NCBI RefSeq assembly: GCF_000716675.1
Contig: NZ_JNXT01000005.1
Span: 62,001-126,000, forward strand
DNA: 64,000 nt
Direction of reading: 5' to 3'
Source of the DNA: Streptomyces alboflavus
GTDB lineage: Bacteria; Actinomycetota; Actinomycetes; Streptomycetales; Streptomycetaceae
Positions 40,457-48,672 of the stretch are shown piece by piece. The notes under the pieces are model-generated. The model did no database searches. It had not been told where the DNA came from and was given only the letters and a program-made list of their open reading frames with translations. Position 1 is the first letter of the stretch. The number at the start of each line of letters is the position of its first letter. The position numbers and the translations under genes are program-made.

Positions 40457-41932
40457 ATGACCGCCCCCGACCCGCGCGACACGGATGTCGCCCCCGCCCC
40501 GTCCGTCGACGTGGACCCGTCCGAGCCGCAAGGCGGCCTCCTCGGCCGAGCGCATCGCGCGCTGAGCATCGGCATCGTCTCCGTCGTCCTGCTCATCGCC
40601 TTCGAGGCGACCGCCGTCGGGACGGCGATGCCCGTGGCCGCGCGAGAGCTCGACGGGATCTCGCTGTACGCGTTCGCGTTCTCCGGGTACTTCACGACGA
40701 GCCTGTTCGGGATGGTGCTCTCCGGGCAGTGGGCCGACCGGCGCGGACCGCTCGGGCCGCTCGCGGTGGGGATCAGCGCGTTCGCTGCCGGACTCGTGCT
40801 GTCCGGCACGGCCGCCGTGATGTGGATGTTCATCCTGGGGCGTGCCGTGCAGGGCCTCGGCGGCGGCCTCGTGATCGTGTCGCTGTACGTCATCGTGAGC
40901 CGGGCCTACCCGGAGCGGCTGCGGGCGCCCATCCTCGCGGCGTTCGCGGCGTGCTGGGTGGTGCCCTCGATCGTCGGGCCGCTCATCGCCGGGACCGTCA
41001 CCGAGCACCTGGGCTGGCGCTGGGTGTTCGTCGGCATCCCCGTCCTCGTCGTGGCGCCGCTCATGCTCGCGCTGCCCGCGATACGGCGCACCGCGTCCGG
41101 GCCCCTCGACCCCGACGCGCCCGTCGAGGCCTTCGACCGGCGCCGCATCCGGCTCGCCCTCGGCATCTCGCTCGGCGCGGGGCTCCTCCAGTACGCGGGG
41201 CAGGACCTGCGCTGGCTGTCGCTGCTCCCGGCCGTGGCGGGCGCCGCGCTCCTCGTGCCCGCCGTCCTCGGGCTGCTGCCGCGCGGCACCTACCGGGCCG
41301 CTCGCGGGCTGCCCTCCGTCGTGCTGCTGCGTGGCATCGCCGCCGGGTCCTTCGTCGCCGCCGAGTCCTTCGTGCCGCTGATGCTCGTCACCGAGCGGGG
41401 GCTCTCGCCCACGCTCGCCGGGTTCTCGCTCGCCGCGGGCGGTGCCACCTGGGCGCTCGGGTCGTACGTGCAGTCGCGGCCGGGGATGGAGGCGTACCGG
41501 GGGCGGCTCGTTCCGCTGGGGATGGCGCTCGTCGCCCTGGCCATCGCGGTTGCGCCCAGCGTGCTGATCGATGCCGTGCCGGTGTGGATCGTCGCTGTCG
41601 CCTGGGGGGTCGGGTGCCTCGGGATGGGGCTTGTCATCGCGTCCACGAGCGTGTTGTTGCTGCGGTTGTCGGCGCCTGAGGACGCCGGGGCCAACTCCGC
41701 TTCGCTTCAGATATCCGACGGGCTCTCGAACGTGATCCTGCTGGCTGCGGGTGGGGCTGCGTTTGCCGCGCTCGGCGGGGGGATGGTCGGCGCGGGGCAT
41801 GGGGCCGGGGAGGTCGGGGGGTCGCATCCGGGGGCGTTCGTCGTGGTGTTCCTGCCCATGGCTGTGGTGGCTCTGGTGGGGGTCTGGGTGGGGACGCGGC
41901 TGCGCAGCCCCCAGGCCCGCCCCTTCCCGTAA
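40457..41932 (+). CDS. MFS transporter, 14-TM DHA2-like drug-efflux family
   Basis: A 491-residue polytopic protein. The first helix region is ALSIGIVSVVLLIAFEATAV then GTAMPVAARELDG, as in MDR-type exporters; motif A is GQWADRRGPLGPL; motif C-like GRAVQGLGGGLVIVSLYV and WVVPSIVGPLIAGTVTEHLG follow. The substrate is unknown. The ATG at 40457 begins MTAPDPRDTDVAPAP. The final residues PQARPFP and the TAA stop (41930-41932) are inside a dispersed repeat that continues downstream. Confidence 0.88.
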   Translation: MTAPDPRDTDVAPAPSVDVDPSEPQGGLLGRAHRALSIGIVSVVLLIAFEATAVGTAMPVAARELDGISLYAFAFSGYFTTSLFGMVLSGQWADRRGPLGPLAVGISAFAAGLVLSGTAAVMWMFILGRAVQGLGGGLVIVSLYVIVSRAYPERLRAPILAAFAACWVVPSIVGPLIAGTVTEHLGWRWVFVGIPVLVVAPLMLALPAIRRTASGPLDPDAPVEAFDRRRIRLALGISLGAGLLQYAGQDLRWLSLLPAVAGAALLVPAVLGLLPRGTYRAARGLPSVVLLRGIAAGSFVAAESFVPLMLVTERGLSPTLAGFSLAAGGATWALGSYVQSRPGMEAYRGRLVPLGMALVALAIAVAPSVLIDAVPVWIVAVAWGVGCLGMGLVIASTSVLLLRLSAPEDAGANSASLQISDGLSNVILLAAGGAAFAALGGGMVGAGHGAGEVGGSHPGAFVVVFLPMAVVALVGVWVGTRLRSPQARPFP

Positions 41933-42003
41933 CCGGGGGCTGCGCCCCCGGACCCCCGCTGATCGGCGCTCCGCGCCTCGTCCTCAAACGCCGGACGGGC
42001 TGA
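41919..42003 (+). repeat. Dispersed repeat, copy D, overlapping the MFS stop codon
   Basis: The module CGCCCCTTCCCGTAACCGGG, GGGCTGCGCCCCCGGACCCC, CGCTGATCGGCGCTCCGCGC, CTCGTCCTCAAACGCCGGAC then GGGCTGAAA matches copies A and F. It begins within the MFS gene and supplies its stop. CCGGGGGC...GCCCCCGG makes a hairpin, so it probably ends the transcript. Confidence 0.85.
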
Positions 42004-42195
42004 AACCTTGCCGGGGCGGGCTGGGAGGGTGCGGGTGGACTGGAGGAATGCGGCGGCCCACCCGCGCTCCGGTGTGAGACGTGTCCCACCCGCCCGTCCT
42101 CCGGGGTCGTCAACCCGGTGCCCCGGGGGCGCACCGGTAAGGTGGCCCGGTTGTCATACGTAGCCGTGCCGCCGAACCCGAACGAACCGGAGACC

Positions 42196-43989
42196 GTGAC
42201 TACCACCGCCGCCTCCTCGTCACACCACCTTTCCCCCGCCTTCCCCGGCCGCGCCCCCTGGGGCACCGCCAGCAAGCTGCGTGCCTGGCAGCAGGGTGCG
42301 ATGGAGAAGTACCTCCAGGAGCAGCCGCGCGACTTCCTCGCGGTCGCCACGCCCGGCGCCGGCAAGACGACGTTCGCGTTGACGCTCGCGTCGTGGCTGC
42401 TGCACCACCACGTGGTCCAGCAGGTGACCGTGGTCGCGCCCACCGAGCACCTGAAGAAGCAGTGGGCCGAGGCGGCCGCTCGGATAGGGATCAAGCTGGA
42501 TCCCGAGTACAGCGCGGGACCGCTCAGCAAGGAGTACCAGGGCGTCGCCGTCACCTACGCCGGTGTCGGCGTGCGCCCCATGCTGCACCGCAACCGCGTG
42601 GAGCAGCGCAAGACGCTGGTGATTCTCGATGAGATTCACCACGCGGGGGACAGCAAGTCCTGGGGCGAGGCCTGCCTGGAGGCCTTCGAGCCCGCCACCC
42701 GGCGCCTCGCCCTCACCGGCACGCCCTTCCGGTCCGACACCAACCCCATCCCCTTCGTCGTGTACGAGGAGGGCAACGACGGCATCCGGCGCTCGGCCGC
42801 CGACTACACGTACGGCTACGGCAGCGCCCTCGGTGACGGCGTCGTGCGGCCCGTGATCTTCCTGTCGTACAGCGGCAACATGCGCTGGCGCACGAAGGCC
42901 GGTGACGAGATCGCCGCCCGCCTCGGCGAGCCCATGACCAAGGACGCCGTCTCGCAGGCCTGGCGCACCGCCCTGGACCCGCGCGGCGACTGGATGCCGA
43001 ACGTCCTGAAGGCCGCCGACCGGCGCCTCGGCGAGGTGCGCAAGGCCATCCCGGACGCCGGTGGCCTCGTCATCGCCTCCGACCAGGACTCCGCCCGCGC
43101 CTACGCCAAGCTGATCCGCGAGATCACCGGCACCAAGGCCACCCTGGTCCTGTCTGACGACGCCGGTGCCTCCAAGCGCATCGACGACTTCAGCGGCAGC
43201 GACGAGCGGTGGATGGTCGCGGTGCGGATGGTGTCGGAGGGCGTCGACGTGCCGCGCCTCGCGGTGGGCGTGTACGCGACGACCATCTCCACGCCGCTGT
43301 TCTTCGCCCAGGCCGTCGGGCGCTTCGTGCGGTCCCGGCGCCGCGGCGAGACCGCCTCCGTCTTCCTGCCCACCGTCCCCGACCTGCTCGGCTTCGCCAA
43401 CGAGATGGAGGTCGAGCGCGACCACGTCCTCGACCGGCCGAAGAAGCACGGCGAGGAGGACCCCTACGCCGAGTCCGAGCAGGAGATGGACGAGGCCAAC
43501 AAGCAGCAGGACGAGGACACCGGCGAACAGGAGCAGTTCTCCTTCGAGGCCCTGGAGTCCGAGGCCGTCTTCGACCGCGTCCTCTACGACGGCGCCGAAT
43601 TCGGCATGCAGGCCCACCCGGGCAGCGAGGAGGAGCAGGACTACCTGGGCATCCCCGGGCTCCTCGAACCCGACCAGGTGCAGCTGCTGCTCCAGAAGCG
43701 GCAGGCCCGGCAGATCGCCCACAGCAAGAAGAAGCCCGCCGAGGAGGCCGACCTCCTCGAACTGCCCGCCGAGCGGCGGCCCGTGGTCTCCCACAAGGAG
43801 ATGCTCGAACTGCGCAAGCAGCTCAACACCATGGTCGGCGCGTACTCCCACCAGAGCGGCAAGCCCCACGGCGTGATCCACACCGAGCTGCGGCGCACCT
43901 GCGGGGGCCCGCCGAGCGCGGAGGCCACGGCCGGGCAGCTGCGGCAGCGGGTCGCCAAGGTGCAGGAGTGGGCGACCCGGATGAGGTAG
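42196..43989 (+). CDS. DEAD/DEAH-box (superfamily 2) helicase
   Basis: A 597-residue SF2 ATPase. Q/motif I LRAWQQGAMEKY and VATPGAGKTTFALTLA; Ia VVAPTEHLKKQWAEAA; motif II DEIHHA (a DEIH box); motif III LTGTPFRS; motif V MVSEGVDVPRLAVGVYATTI; motif VI QAVGRFVRSRRRGE. A highly acidic, Gln/Glu-rich linker (EEDPYAESEQEMDEANKQQD) separates the helicase core from a C-terminal helical region (HKEMLELRKQLNTMV ... CGGPPSAEATAGQL). It is conserved in Streptomyces, with an unknown nucleic acid target. The GTG at 42196 is chosen; a GTG at 42166 is in frame. Confidence 0.9.
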   Translation: MTTTAASSSHHLSPAFPGRAPWGTASKLRAWQQGAMEKYLQEQPRDFLAVATPGAGKTTFALTLASWLLHHHVVQQVTVVAPTEHLKKQWAEAAARIGIKLDPEYSAGPLSKEYQGVAVTYAGVGVRPMLHRNRVEQRKTLVILDEIHHAGDSKSWGEACLEAFEPATRRLALTGTPFRSDTNPIPFVVYEEGNDGIRRSAADYTYGYGSALGDGVVRPVIFLSYSGNMRWRTKAGDEIAARLGEPMTKDAVSQAWRTALDPRGDWMPNVLKAADRRLGEVRKAIPDAGGLVIASDQDSARAYAKLIREITGTKATLVLSDDAGASKRIDDFSGSDERWMVAVRMVSEGVDVPRLAVGVYATTISTPLFFAQAVGRFVRSRRRGETASVFLPTVPDLLGFANEMEVERDHVLDRPKKHGEEDPYAESEQEMDEANKQQDEDTGEQEQFSFEALESEAVFDRVLYDGAEFGMQAHPGSEEEQDYLGIPGLLEPDQVQLLLQKRQARQIAHSKKKPAEEADLLELPAERRPVVSHKEMLELRKQLNTMVGAYSHQSGKPHGVIHTELRRTCGGPPSAEATAGQLRQRVAKVQEWATRMR

Positions 43990-43994
43990 GTCCC

Positions 43995-44054
43995 GTTCTC
44001 CCTGCTGTTCTCCGTCGCGTTCTCCCTGCCGTTCTCCCTCCTGTTCTCCTTGCC
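43995..44054 (+). repeat. Five tandem 12-bp repeats (GTTCTCCCTGCC type)
   Basis: Exact period 12: GTTCTCCCTGCT, GTTCTCCGTCGC, GTTCTCCCTGCC, GTTCTCCCTCCT, GTTCTCCTTGCC. The array starts 5 bp after the helicase stop codon. GTTCTCC is invariant in all five units. Confidence 0.9.
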
Positions 44055-44302
44055 GTAGGGAATCGTGTGCTCCGCGTGTAGACGTTGTGCACGCAGCGTC
44101 CATCTGCGGCGGGATCTTTCGGGATATTCCGGTCTCTCTTTCCCTCCCCTTGACCGGATTCTGGACGGAGTCTTCCGCTGAGCGGGACGCCCTCGCTACT
44201 GTCCCCGCTACACAACGCCCCGTGGCAGCGTCGCCCCGGAGCGCGTCCGGTGCCCGCCGCCAGAGGGGGCCGTCGACCCTCACCACTAAAGGAGTGGGCG
44301 TC
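44055..44302 (+). other. Gene-free region with the probable IclR-gene promoter
   Basis: No gene is supported between the tandem repeats and the IclR gene. TTGACC (about 44152) and TACTGT (about 44196) are promoter-like words but are too far apart for one promoter. The AAAGGAGTGG ribosome site for the regulator closes the region. Confidence 0.35.
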
Positions 44303-44944
44303 GTGACAGCGGAGACATCTCAGACGCTCGACCGAGGACTGCGCGTCCTCAAGCTGCTCGCCGACACCGACCACGGCCTGACCGTCACCGAGCTGTCCAA
44401 CAAGCTCGGCGTGAACCGCACCGTGGTGTACCGCCTGCTCGCCACGCTCGAACAACACGCCCTCGTACGCCGCGACTTGGGCGGCCGCGCCCGCGTCGGG
44501 CTCGGGGTGCTGCGGCTCGGCCGGCAGGTCCACCCGCTCGTCCGCGAGGCCGCCCTGCCCGCCCTGCGCGCCCTGGCCGAGGACATCGGCGCCACCGCGC
44601 ACCTCACCCTCGTCGACGGCACCGAGGCGCTCGCCGTCGCGGTCGTCGAGCCGACCTGGACCGACTACCACGTGGCGTACCGCACCGGCTTCCGGCACCC
44701 CCTTGACCGGGGCGCCGCGGGCAAGGCGATCCTCGCGGCCCGCCAGGCCCAGGTCACGGACCCCGGCTACGCCCTCACCCACGGCGAGCTGGAGGCCGGG
44801 GCGAGCGGCGCCGCGGCCCCCTTGGTCGGGGTGACCGGGATAGAGGGGAGCGTCGGGGTCGTGATGCTGGCGGACTCGGTGCCCGAGCGGGTGGGCCCGC
44901 GCGTGGTGGACGCCGCCCGCGAGGTCGCAGACGCCCTGCGCTGA
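44303..44944 (+). CDS. IclR-family transcriptional regulator
   Basis: A 213-residue protein. The winged HTH at residues about 5-65 reads SQTLDRGLRVLKLLADTDHG then LTVTELSNKLGVNRTVVYRL. The effector-binding domain (about 75-213) includes LAEDIGATAHLTLVDGTEAL, HVAYRTGFRHPLDRGAAGKA and GVTGIEGSVGVVMLADSVPE. It is somewhat shorter than usual (about 250), with a compact ligand domain. The GTG at 44303 follows AAAGGAG. There is no obvious catabolic partner; it is flanked by a helicase and a Lon-like protease gene. Confidence 0.9.
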   Translation: MTAETSQTLDRGLRVLKLLADTDHGLTVTELSNKLGVNRTVVYRLLATLEQHALVRRDLGGRARVGLGVLRLGRQVHPLVREAALPALRALAEDIGATAHLTLVDGTEALAVAVVEPTWTDYHVAYRTGFRHPLDRGAAGKAILAARQAQVTDPGYALTHGELEAGASGAAAPLVGVTGIEGSVGVVMLADSVPERVGPRVVDAAREVADALR

Positions 44945-44951
44945 GGCGATT

Positions 44952-44985
44952 GAAGCCCGTCCGGCGTTTGAGGACGAGTAAGGCC
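44952..44985 (+). repeat. Dispersed repeat, copy E (single short unit)
   Basis: GAAGCCCGTCCGGCGTTTGA then GGACGAGTAAGGCC begins 8 bp after the IclR stop and matches the core of the other copies, without the flanking GC hairpin. Confidence 0.8.
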
Positions 44986-45032
44986 GCAGCCCGCGATCAA
45001 CGGTGACGGTGCGTGCGGGTTAGATTGAGTGG

Positions 45033-45842
45033 GTGTTCTCTCGCCTCGCTCGCCTGAGCCGTCCCAAGGCCATCGCCGTCTCGGCGGTACCCCTCGCCAC
45101 GCTCGTGGCCGTCGTCGCGCTGGCGCCACTCCCCTTCGCGGTCGCCCAGCCCGGCGGCACCGCCGACGTGCTCGGGAAGTACGAGGGCAAGCCCGTCCTC
45201 ACGATCAGCGGAGCGCCCACCCGGGAGACCAAGGGCGAGCTGCGGATGACGACCATCGTGGCGACCGGGCCGCAGATGGACGTGCGGCTCGGTGACGTCA
45301 TCGACGGCTGGTTCCGTACGGACCGGGCCGTGATGCCGAAGGACTCCGTCTACCCCGACGGCGACGACGTCAAGGAAGTCGAGAAGCACAACCTCGGCGA
45401 CATGCGCGAGTCCCAGGACAGCGCCACCAAGGCGGCGCTCGGCTATCTGCGGGCGAACGGCGTGGACGGCACCGACAAGGTCGAGGTCAAGGCCGACCTC
45501 GGCAAGATCGGCGGGCCGAGCGCGGGCCTGTTCCTGGCGCTCGGCATCGTCGACAAGCTGGACGGCGACGGCAGCGGGGGCGACCTGACCGGCGGCCGCA
45601 CCATCGCGGGCACCGGCACGATCTCCGCGAAGGGCAAGATCGGCCCGGTCGGCGGCGTCGCCATGAAGACCCAGGCCGCGGCCCGCGACGGCGCCACGGT
45701 CTTCCTCGTGCCCGAGGCGGAGTGCTCGGACGCCGAGGCCGAGAAGCCGAAGGACCTTCAGCTCGTACCGGTCACTACGCTGGCGAGTACGGTCGACTCG
45801 CTGCGAGCCCTGGAGAAGGGCGGGAAGGTCCCGAGCTGCTGA
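45033..45842 (+). CDS. Membrane-anchored Lon-like (S16) serine protease domain protein
   Basis: A 269-residue protein with an N-terminal membrane anchor (about 12-38, AIAVSAVPLATLVAVVALAP). Residues 60-260 resemble the secreted S16 proteases of the YlbL type: KADLGKIGGPSAGLFLALGI carries the nucleophile Ser and GTISAKGKIGPVGGVAMKTQ carries the catalytic Lys. The PDZ domain found between anchor and protease in most relatives is missing or reduced. The GTG at 45033 lies 7 bp after TAGATT (45021-45026), so the mRNA is probably leaderless. The substrate is unknown. Confidence 0.85.
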   Translation: MFSRLARLSRPKAIAVSAVPLATLVAVVALAPLPFAVAQPGGTADVLGKYEGKPVLTISGAPTRETKGELRMTTIVATGPQMDVRLGDVIDGWFRTDRAVMPKDSVYPDGDDVKEVEKHNLGDMRESQDSATKAALGYLRANGVDGTDKVEVKADLGKIGGPSAGLFLALGIVDKLDGDGSGGDLTGGRTIAGTGTISAKGKIGPVGGVAMKTQAAARDGATVFLVPEAECSDAEAEKPKDLQLVPVTTLASTVDSLRALEKGGKVPSC

Positions 45843-45996
45843 CCAGGCGCAGGCCCAACTCGACCAGGGTCCAGCCCAGTTGGGCCCGCAGCCACGGGGT
45901 GTGCGGCGCCTCATCGGCGACGTCGGGGGCGGCGTCGGAGAGCCGCAGCTCCGCCGCGCGGGCATGGTGCAGCATCAGATGTACGTCGGGGTGCAT
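45775..45996 (-). CDS. Small hypothetical protein, 73 aa
   Basis: The ATG at 45996 follows GAGAGGC 7 bp upstream. The sequence MHPDVHLMLHHARAAELRLS then LGWTLVELGLRLV is amphipathic and helical, and its Ala/Arg-rich tail contains no recognised domain. It starts 12 bp after the stop of the ArsR-type gene on the same strand and is likely cotranscribed. Its 3' 68 bp overlap the end of the opposing protease gene. Confidence 0.65.
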   Translation of the reverse strand: MHPDVHLMLHHARAAELRLSDAAPDVADEAPHTPWLRAQLGWTLVELGLRLVSSSGPSRPSPGLAASRPYSPA

Positions 45997-46008
45997 CGCG
46001 GATGCCTC

Positions 46009-46632
46009 TCAGTCCGTGGGCCTGGTCGGGATCAGGTGGGTGTGCAGGCGGACCTTGGCGGTGTTCGGCGCGCCGTCCTCCGGCGCCAACGGGCGGTAGC
46101 TCTCCATCAGTTCGTGCATCTTCGCCTTGAGCTCGGCCGCCAGCGCGGGCGTCAGGTTCAGGGTGAAGTCGCTGATGTCCGAGGCCTCGACCCACTCCGG
46201 TGACCAGTCCTGCGAGGTGGCGATCCAGGTCGCGACCTCCGCGGCGTGGTTCCCCGCGTGCTCGTGCATGAACGTGGAGTAGGCGCCGCGCACTTCGGGG
46301 TCGGCGTTCAACGCGAGGTCGTTGTCGACGTATGTGCCCTGGGCGACGGCGCGCCACCACCGCTCCCGGCCCTTGCCGCGCTCCGGGTCGTCCTCGGCGA
46401 AGCCGTACTCCGCGAGCTGGCGCAGGTGGTAGCTCGTCGCGCCGCTCGACTCGTCCAGGCGCTCGGCCAGTTGGGAGGCCGTCGCGGGGCCGTCCAGGCG
46501 CAGCGAGCCGAGGATCCGCATGCGCAGGGGGTGGGCGATGCCGCGCAGGGAGCGCGGGTCGAGATGGCGGACCTTGCGGGCCGGGGCCGCCTGCTCGGGC
46601 GGCTGTGACTTCTCGGTCGGCTTCTCCGTCAT
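46009..46632 (-). CDS. ArsR-type winged-helix regulator, 207 aa
   Basis: The HTH (about 25-100) is RSLRGIAHPLRMRILGSLRL then GPATASQLAERLDESSGATS and YHLRQLAEYGFAEDDPERG, typical of ArsR-like proteins with a longer C-terminal part. No metal-binding Cys pair is seen, so it is not a classic metal sensor. The C-terminal half (about 105-207) is helical (LTPALAAELKAKMHELMESY). The ATG at 46632 begins MTEKPTEKSQPPEQAAP. An 18-bp inverted repeat lies just upstream and probably binds this protein. Confidence 0.87.
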   Translation of the reverse strand: MTEKPTEKSQPPEQAAPARKVRHLDPRSLRGIAHPLRMRILGSLRLDGPATASQLAERLDESSGATSYHLRQLAEYGFAEDDPERGKGRERWWRAVAQGTYVDNDLALNADPEVRGAYSTFMHEHAGNHAAEVATWIATSQDWSPEWVEASDISDFTLNLTPALAAELKAKMHELMESYRPLAPEDGAPNTAKVRLHTHLIPTRPTD

Positions 46633-46650
46633 GCTCCGCAGCCTACGCGT

Positions 46651-46707
46651 GCAAAGACTCCGTTGCAACGCTTTCTTTGCAACGGAGTCTTTGCAGTGGA
46701 GTCTTTG
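46651..46707. promoter_or_regulatory. Large inverted repeat, probable ArsR-type operator
   Basis: GCAAAGACTCCGTTGCAA (46651-46668) and its exact complement TTGCAACGGAGTCTTTGC (46677-46694) are 18-bp arms with an 8-bp spacer. A third half-site, GGAGTCTTTG, is at 46698-46707. It starts 19 bp upstream of the ArsR start codon. A terminator for the preceding ABC operon is an alternative for the inverted pair, but the extra half-site favours an operator. Confidence 0.65.
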
Positions 46708-46768
46708 TAAGTGGTCGGGGGCCGTGCGGGCCATGGCTCCGGGCGTCGCCGCCCCGCGCCGTCGGCGG

Positions 46769-47776
46769 CTACTCCTTGACGAACCCCTCCTCCACCATCC
46801 AGTCCTTCGCCACCTCGTGCGGGTCCTGCCCGTCCACGTCCACCTTCGCGTTCAGCTCCTGCGCGACCGTGTTGTCGAGCTTCTTCGTCACGGGGGCCAG
46901 CACGTCGGCGATGCCCGGGTACTTCTTCAGGGTCTTGCTGTTGATCTCGGGGGCGGCGTTGTAGTTGGGGAAGAAGCGCTTGTCGTCGGCCATCGGCGTC
47001 AGGTTCATCGCCTTGATGCGGCCGTCGGTGGTGAACACCTCGCCGTAGGTGCAACTGCCCTTCTCCGCCTGCGTGTAGATGATCCCGGTGTCCATCTGCG
47101 TGATGTTCCCGGCCGGCAGGCTCATGCCGTACTTCTTCTGCATGCCGGGCAGGCCGTCGGCGCGGTTGGCGAACTCGCCCTCCACGCACAGCGTGACCGC
47201 CTTCGGGTCGGACTTGGACAGGGCGGCGACGTCGGAGAGGGTCTTCGTGCCGTACTTCTTCAGGTTGGACTCGTTCAGGGCCAGGGCGTAGGTGTTGTTC
47301 AGGGCCGCGGGCGGCAGCCACGTCACGCCGTTCTTCGCGTCCGCCTTGCGCACGGCGTCCCACTGCTGCTGCGGGTCCGGGATGGGGTCGGAGTTGCCCA
47401 GATAGGTGATCCACGCGGTGCCCGTGTACTCGTACATGGCGTCCGCGTCCCCGCCCTTGACCGCCTCGCGCGCCCCGATGGAACCCTGGATGCCGGTCCG
47501 GTCCAGGACGTCCGCCCCGGCCGCCTGGAAGGCGATGCCCATGATGGCGCCGAGGATCAGCTGCTCCGTGAACTCCTTGGAGGTGACCGTGAGGTTCGCG
47601 CCCTCCAGCGGCTTGCCCTTGCCGACGATCCCCGGCTTCACGTCGTCCACCATCGGCGAACCGCTGGTGAGACCGCACCCGGCGGCCACGAGCAGCACCC
47701 CGCCCACGGCCACGAGCGCCTTCGTGCGCGCACTGGTCCTGCGCCGCTGCGTCCGCCGTCGCGTCGTACGCCTCAT
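46769..47776 (-). CDS. Glycine betaine/choline-type ABC transporter substrate-binding lipoprotein (OpuAC domain)
   Basis: A 335-residue precursor with an Arg-rich N-terminus and lipobox VAAGC. The mature part is an OpuAC-type binding protein: NLTVTSKEFTEQLILGAIMG, GTAWITYLGNSDPIPDPQQQ, YALALNESNLKKYGTKTLSD and a late LDNTVAQELNAKVDVDGQDP. It captures quaternary amines outside the membrane. It is the last gene of a four-gene operon; the ATG at 47776 overlaps the permease stop by 4 bp. Confidence 0.93.
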   Translation of the reverse strand: MRRTTRRRTQRRRTSARTKALVAVGGVLLVAAGCGLTSGSPMVDDVKPGIVGKGKPLEGANLTVTSKEFTEQLILGAIMGIAFQAAGADVLDRTGIQGSIGAREAVKGGDADAMYEYTGTAWITYLGNSDPIPDPQQQWDAVRKADAKNGVTWLPPAALNNTYALALNESNLKKYGTKTLSDVAALSKSDPKAVTLCVEGEFANRADGLPGMQKKYGMSLPAGNITQMDTGIIYTQAEKGSCTYGEVFTTDGRIKAMNLTPMADDKRFFPNYNAAPEINSKTLKKYPGIADVLAPVTKKLDNTVAQELNAKVDVDGQDPHEVAKDWMVEEGFVKE

Positions 47777-48672
47777 GACCGCACCTCCAGGCCGCGCGGG
47801 CTGAGCACCAGCTCGGCCAGAGAGGCCAGCCAGTCCACCAGCAGGGCGAGGACCACCGTCAGGATCGAGCCGAGCATCAGGACCGGCATGCGCTGATTGG
47901 TGATGCCCGTCGTGATCAGGACGCCGAGCCCGCCCCCGCCGCCGAAGGTCGCGAGCGTCGCCGTGCCCACGTTCAGGACCAGGGCCGTGCGCACCCCCGC
48001 GAGGATCAGCGGTACCGCCAGCGGGAGTTCCACCCGCGCGAGCACGCCGAGCGGGGACATGCCGATGCCGCGCGCCGCCTCCAGGAGGGTGGGGTCGTTG
48101 GCGCGCAGGCCCGCGATCGTGTTGGAGAGGACCGGCAGGACGGCGTAGATGATGATGCCCGTCAGGGCCGCCTTCTCGCCGATGCCCATCCAGATGACAA
48201 GCAGCGCGAGCAGGCCGATCGCCGGGGTCGCCTGGCCCATGTTGGCCAGCGCCATCGCCACCGGGGCGCCCTTGCGGAAGGCGCGCCGGGTCAGCAGGAT
48301 CCCCAGCGGGATCGCGATGATCAGCACGAAGAACGTGGAGATCGCCGTCAGCTCTACGTGCTGGCGCAGCGCCTTGCCGACCTGCCCGTTGGACAGCGCG
48401 TTCTCGGAGATCGAGTCCAGGTCCGCCTGCTCGAACCAGAGCCAGGTGGCGAGCAGCACGGCCGCCAGGAGCGCGGGCAGGACCGTCAGTTTCTGCCAGG
48501 TGATCCGGCGCGGCGGCTTCGCGGCGGCGGGCGTGGGCGCCTCCTGCTCGGCCTCGCCCTCGTCGCGGAACGCCAGGCCCTTGACCTCGTGCTCGCCCCG
48601 CGGGCGCGCGGGTGCCTTGGCCGCCGCCTTGCGTTCGGGGATCCGGGGCTCGCCCCCGGGCGGCGCGCTCAC
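47773..48672 (-). CDS. ABC transporter permease (betaine/choline type), second permease
   Basis: A 299-residue protein. A charged 60-residue cytoplasmic N-terminus precedes about six membrane segments, including LTVLPALLAAVLLATWLWFE and LTAISTFFVLIIAIPLGILL. The EAA loop is EAARGIGMSPLGVLARVELP. The GTG at 48672 follows GGGGAGG and overlaps the ATPase stop by 4 bp. Confidence 0.92.
   Translation of the reverse strand: MSAPPGGEPRIPERKAAAKAPARPRGEHEVKGLAFRDEGEAEQEAPTPAAAKPPRRITWQKLTVLPALLAAVLLATWLWFEQADLDSISENALSNGQVGKALRQHVELTAISTFFVLIIAIPLGILLTRRAFRKGAPVAMALANMGQATPAIGLLALLVIWMGIGEKAALTGIIIYAVLPVLSNTIAGLRANDPTLLEAARGIGMSPLGVLARVELPLAVPLILAGVRTALVLNVGTATLATFGGGGGLGVLITTGITNQRMPVLMLGSILTVVLALLVDWLASLAELVLSPRGLEVRS

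Noticed and set aside
42118..42195. An upstream extension of the DEAD-box helicase starting at 42118
   Set aside because: The extra residues lack family similarity and the GTG at 42196 gives the usual start; the region is more likely leader DNA.
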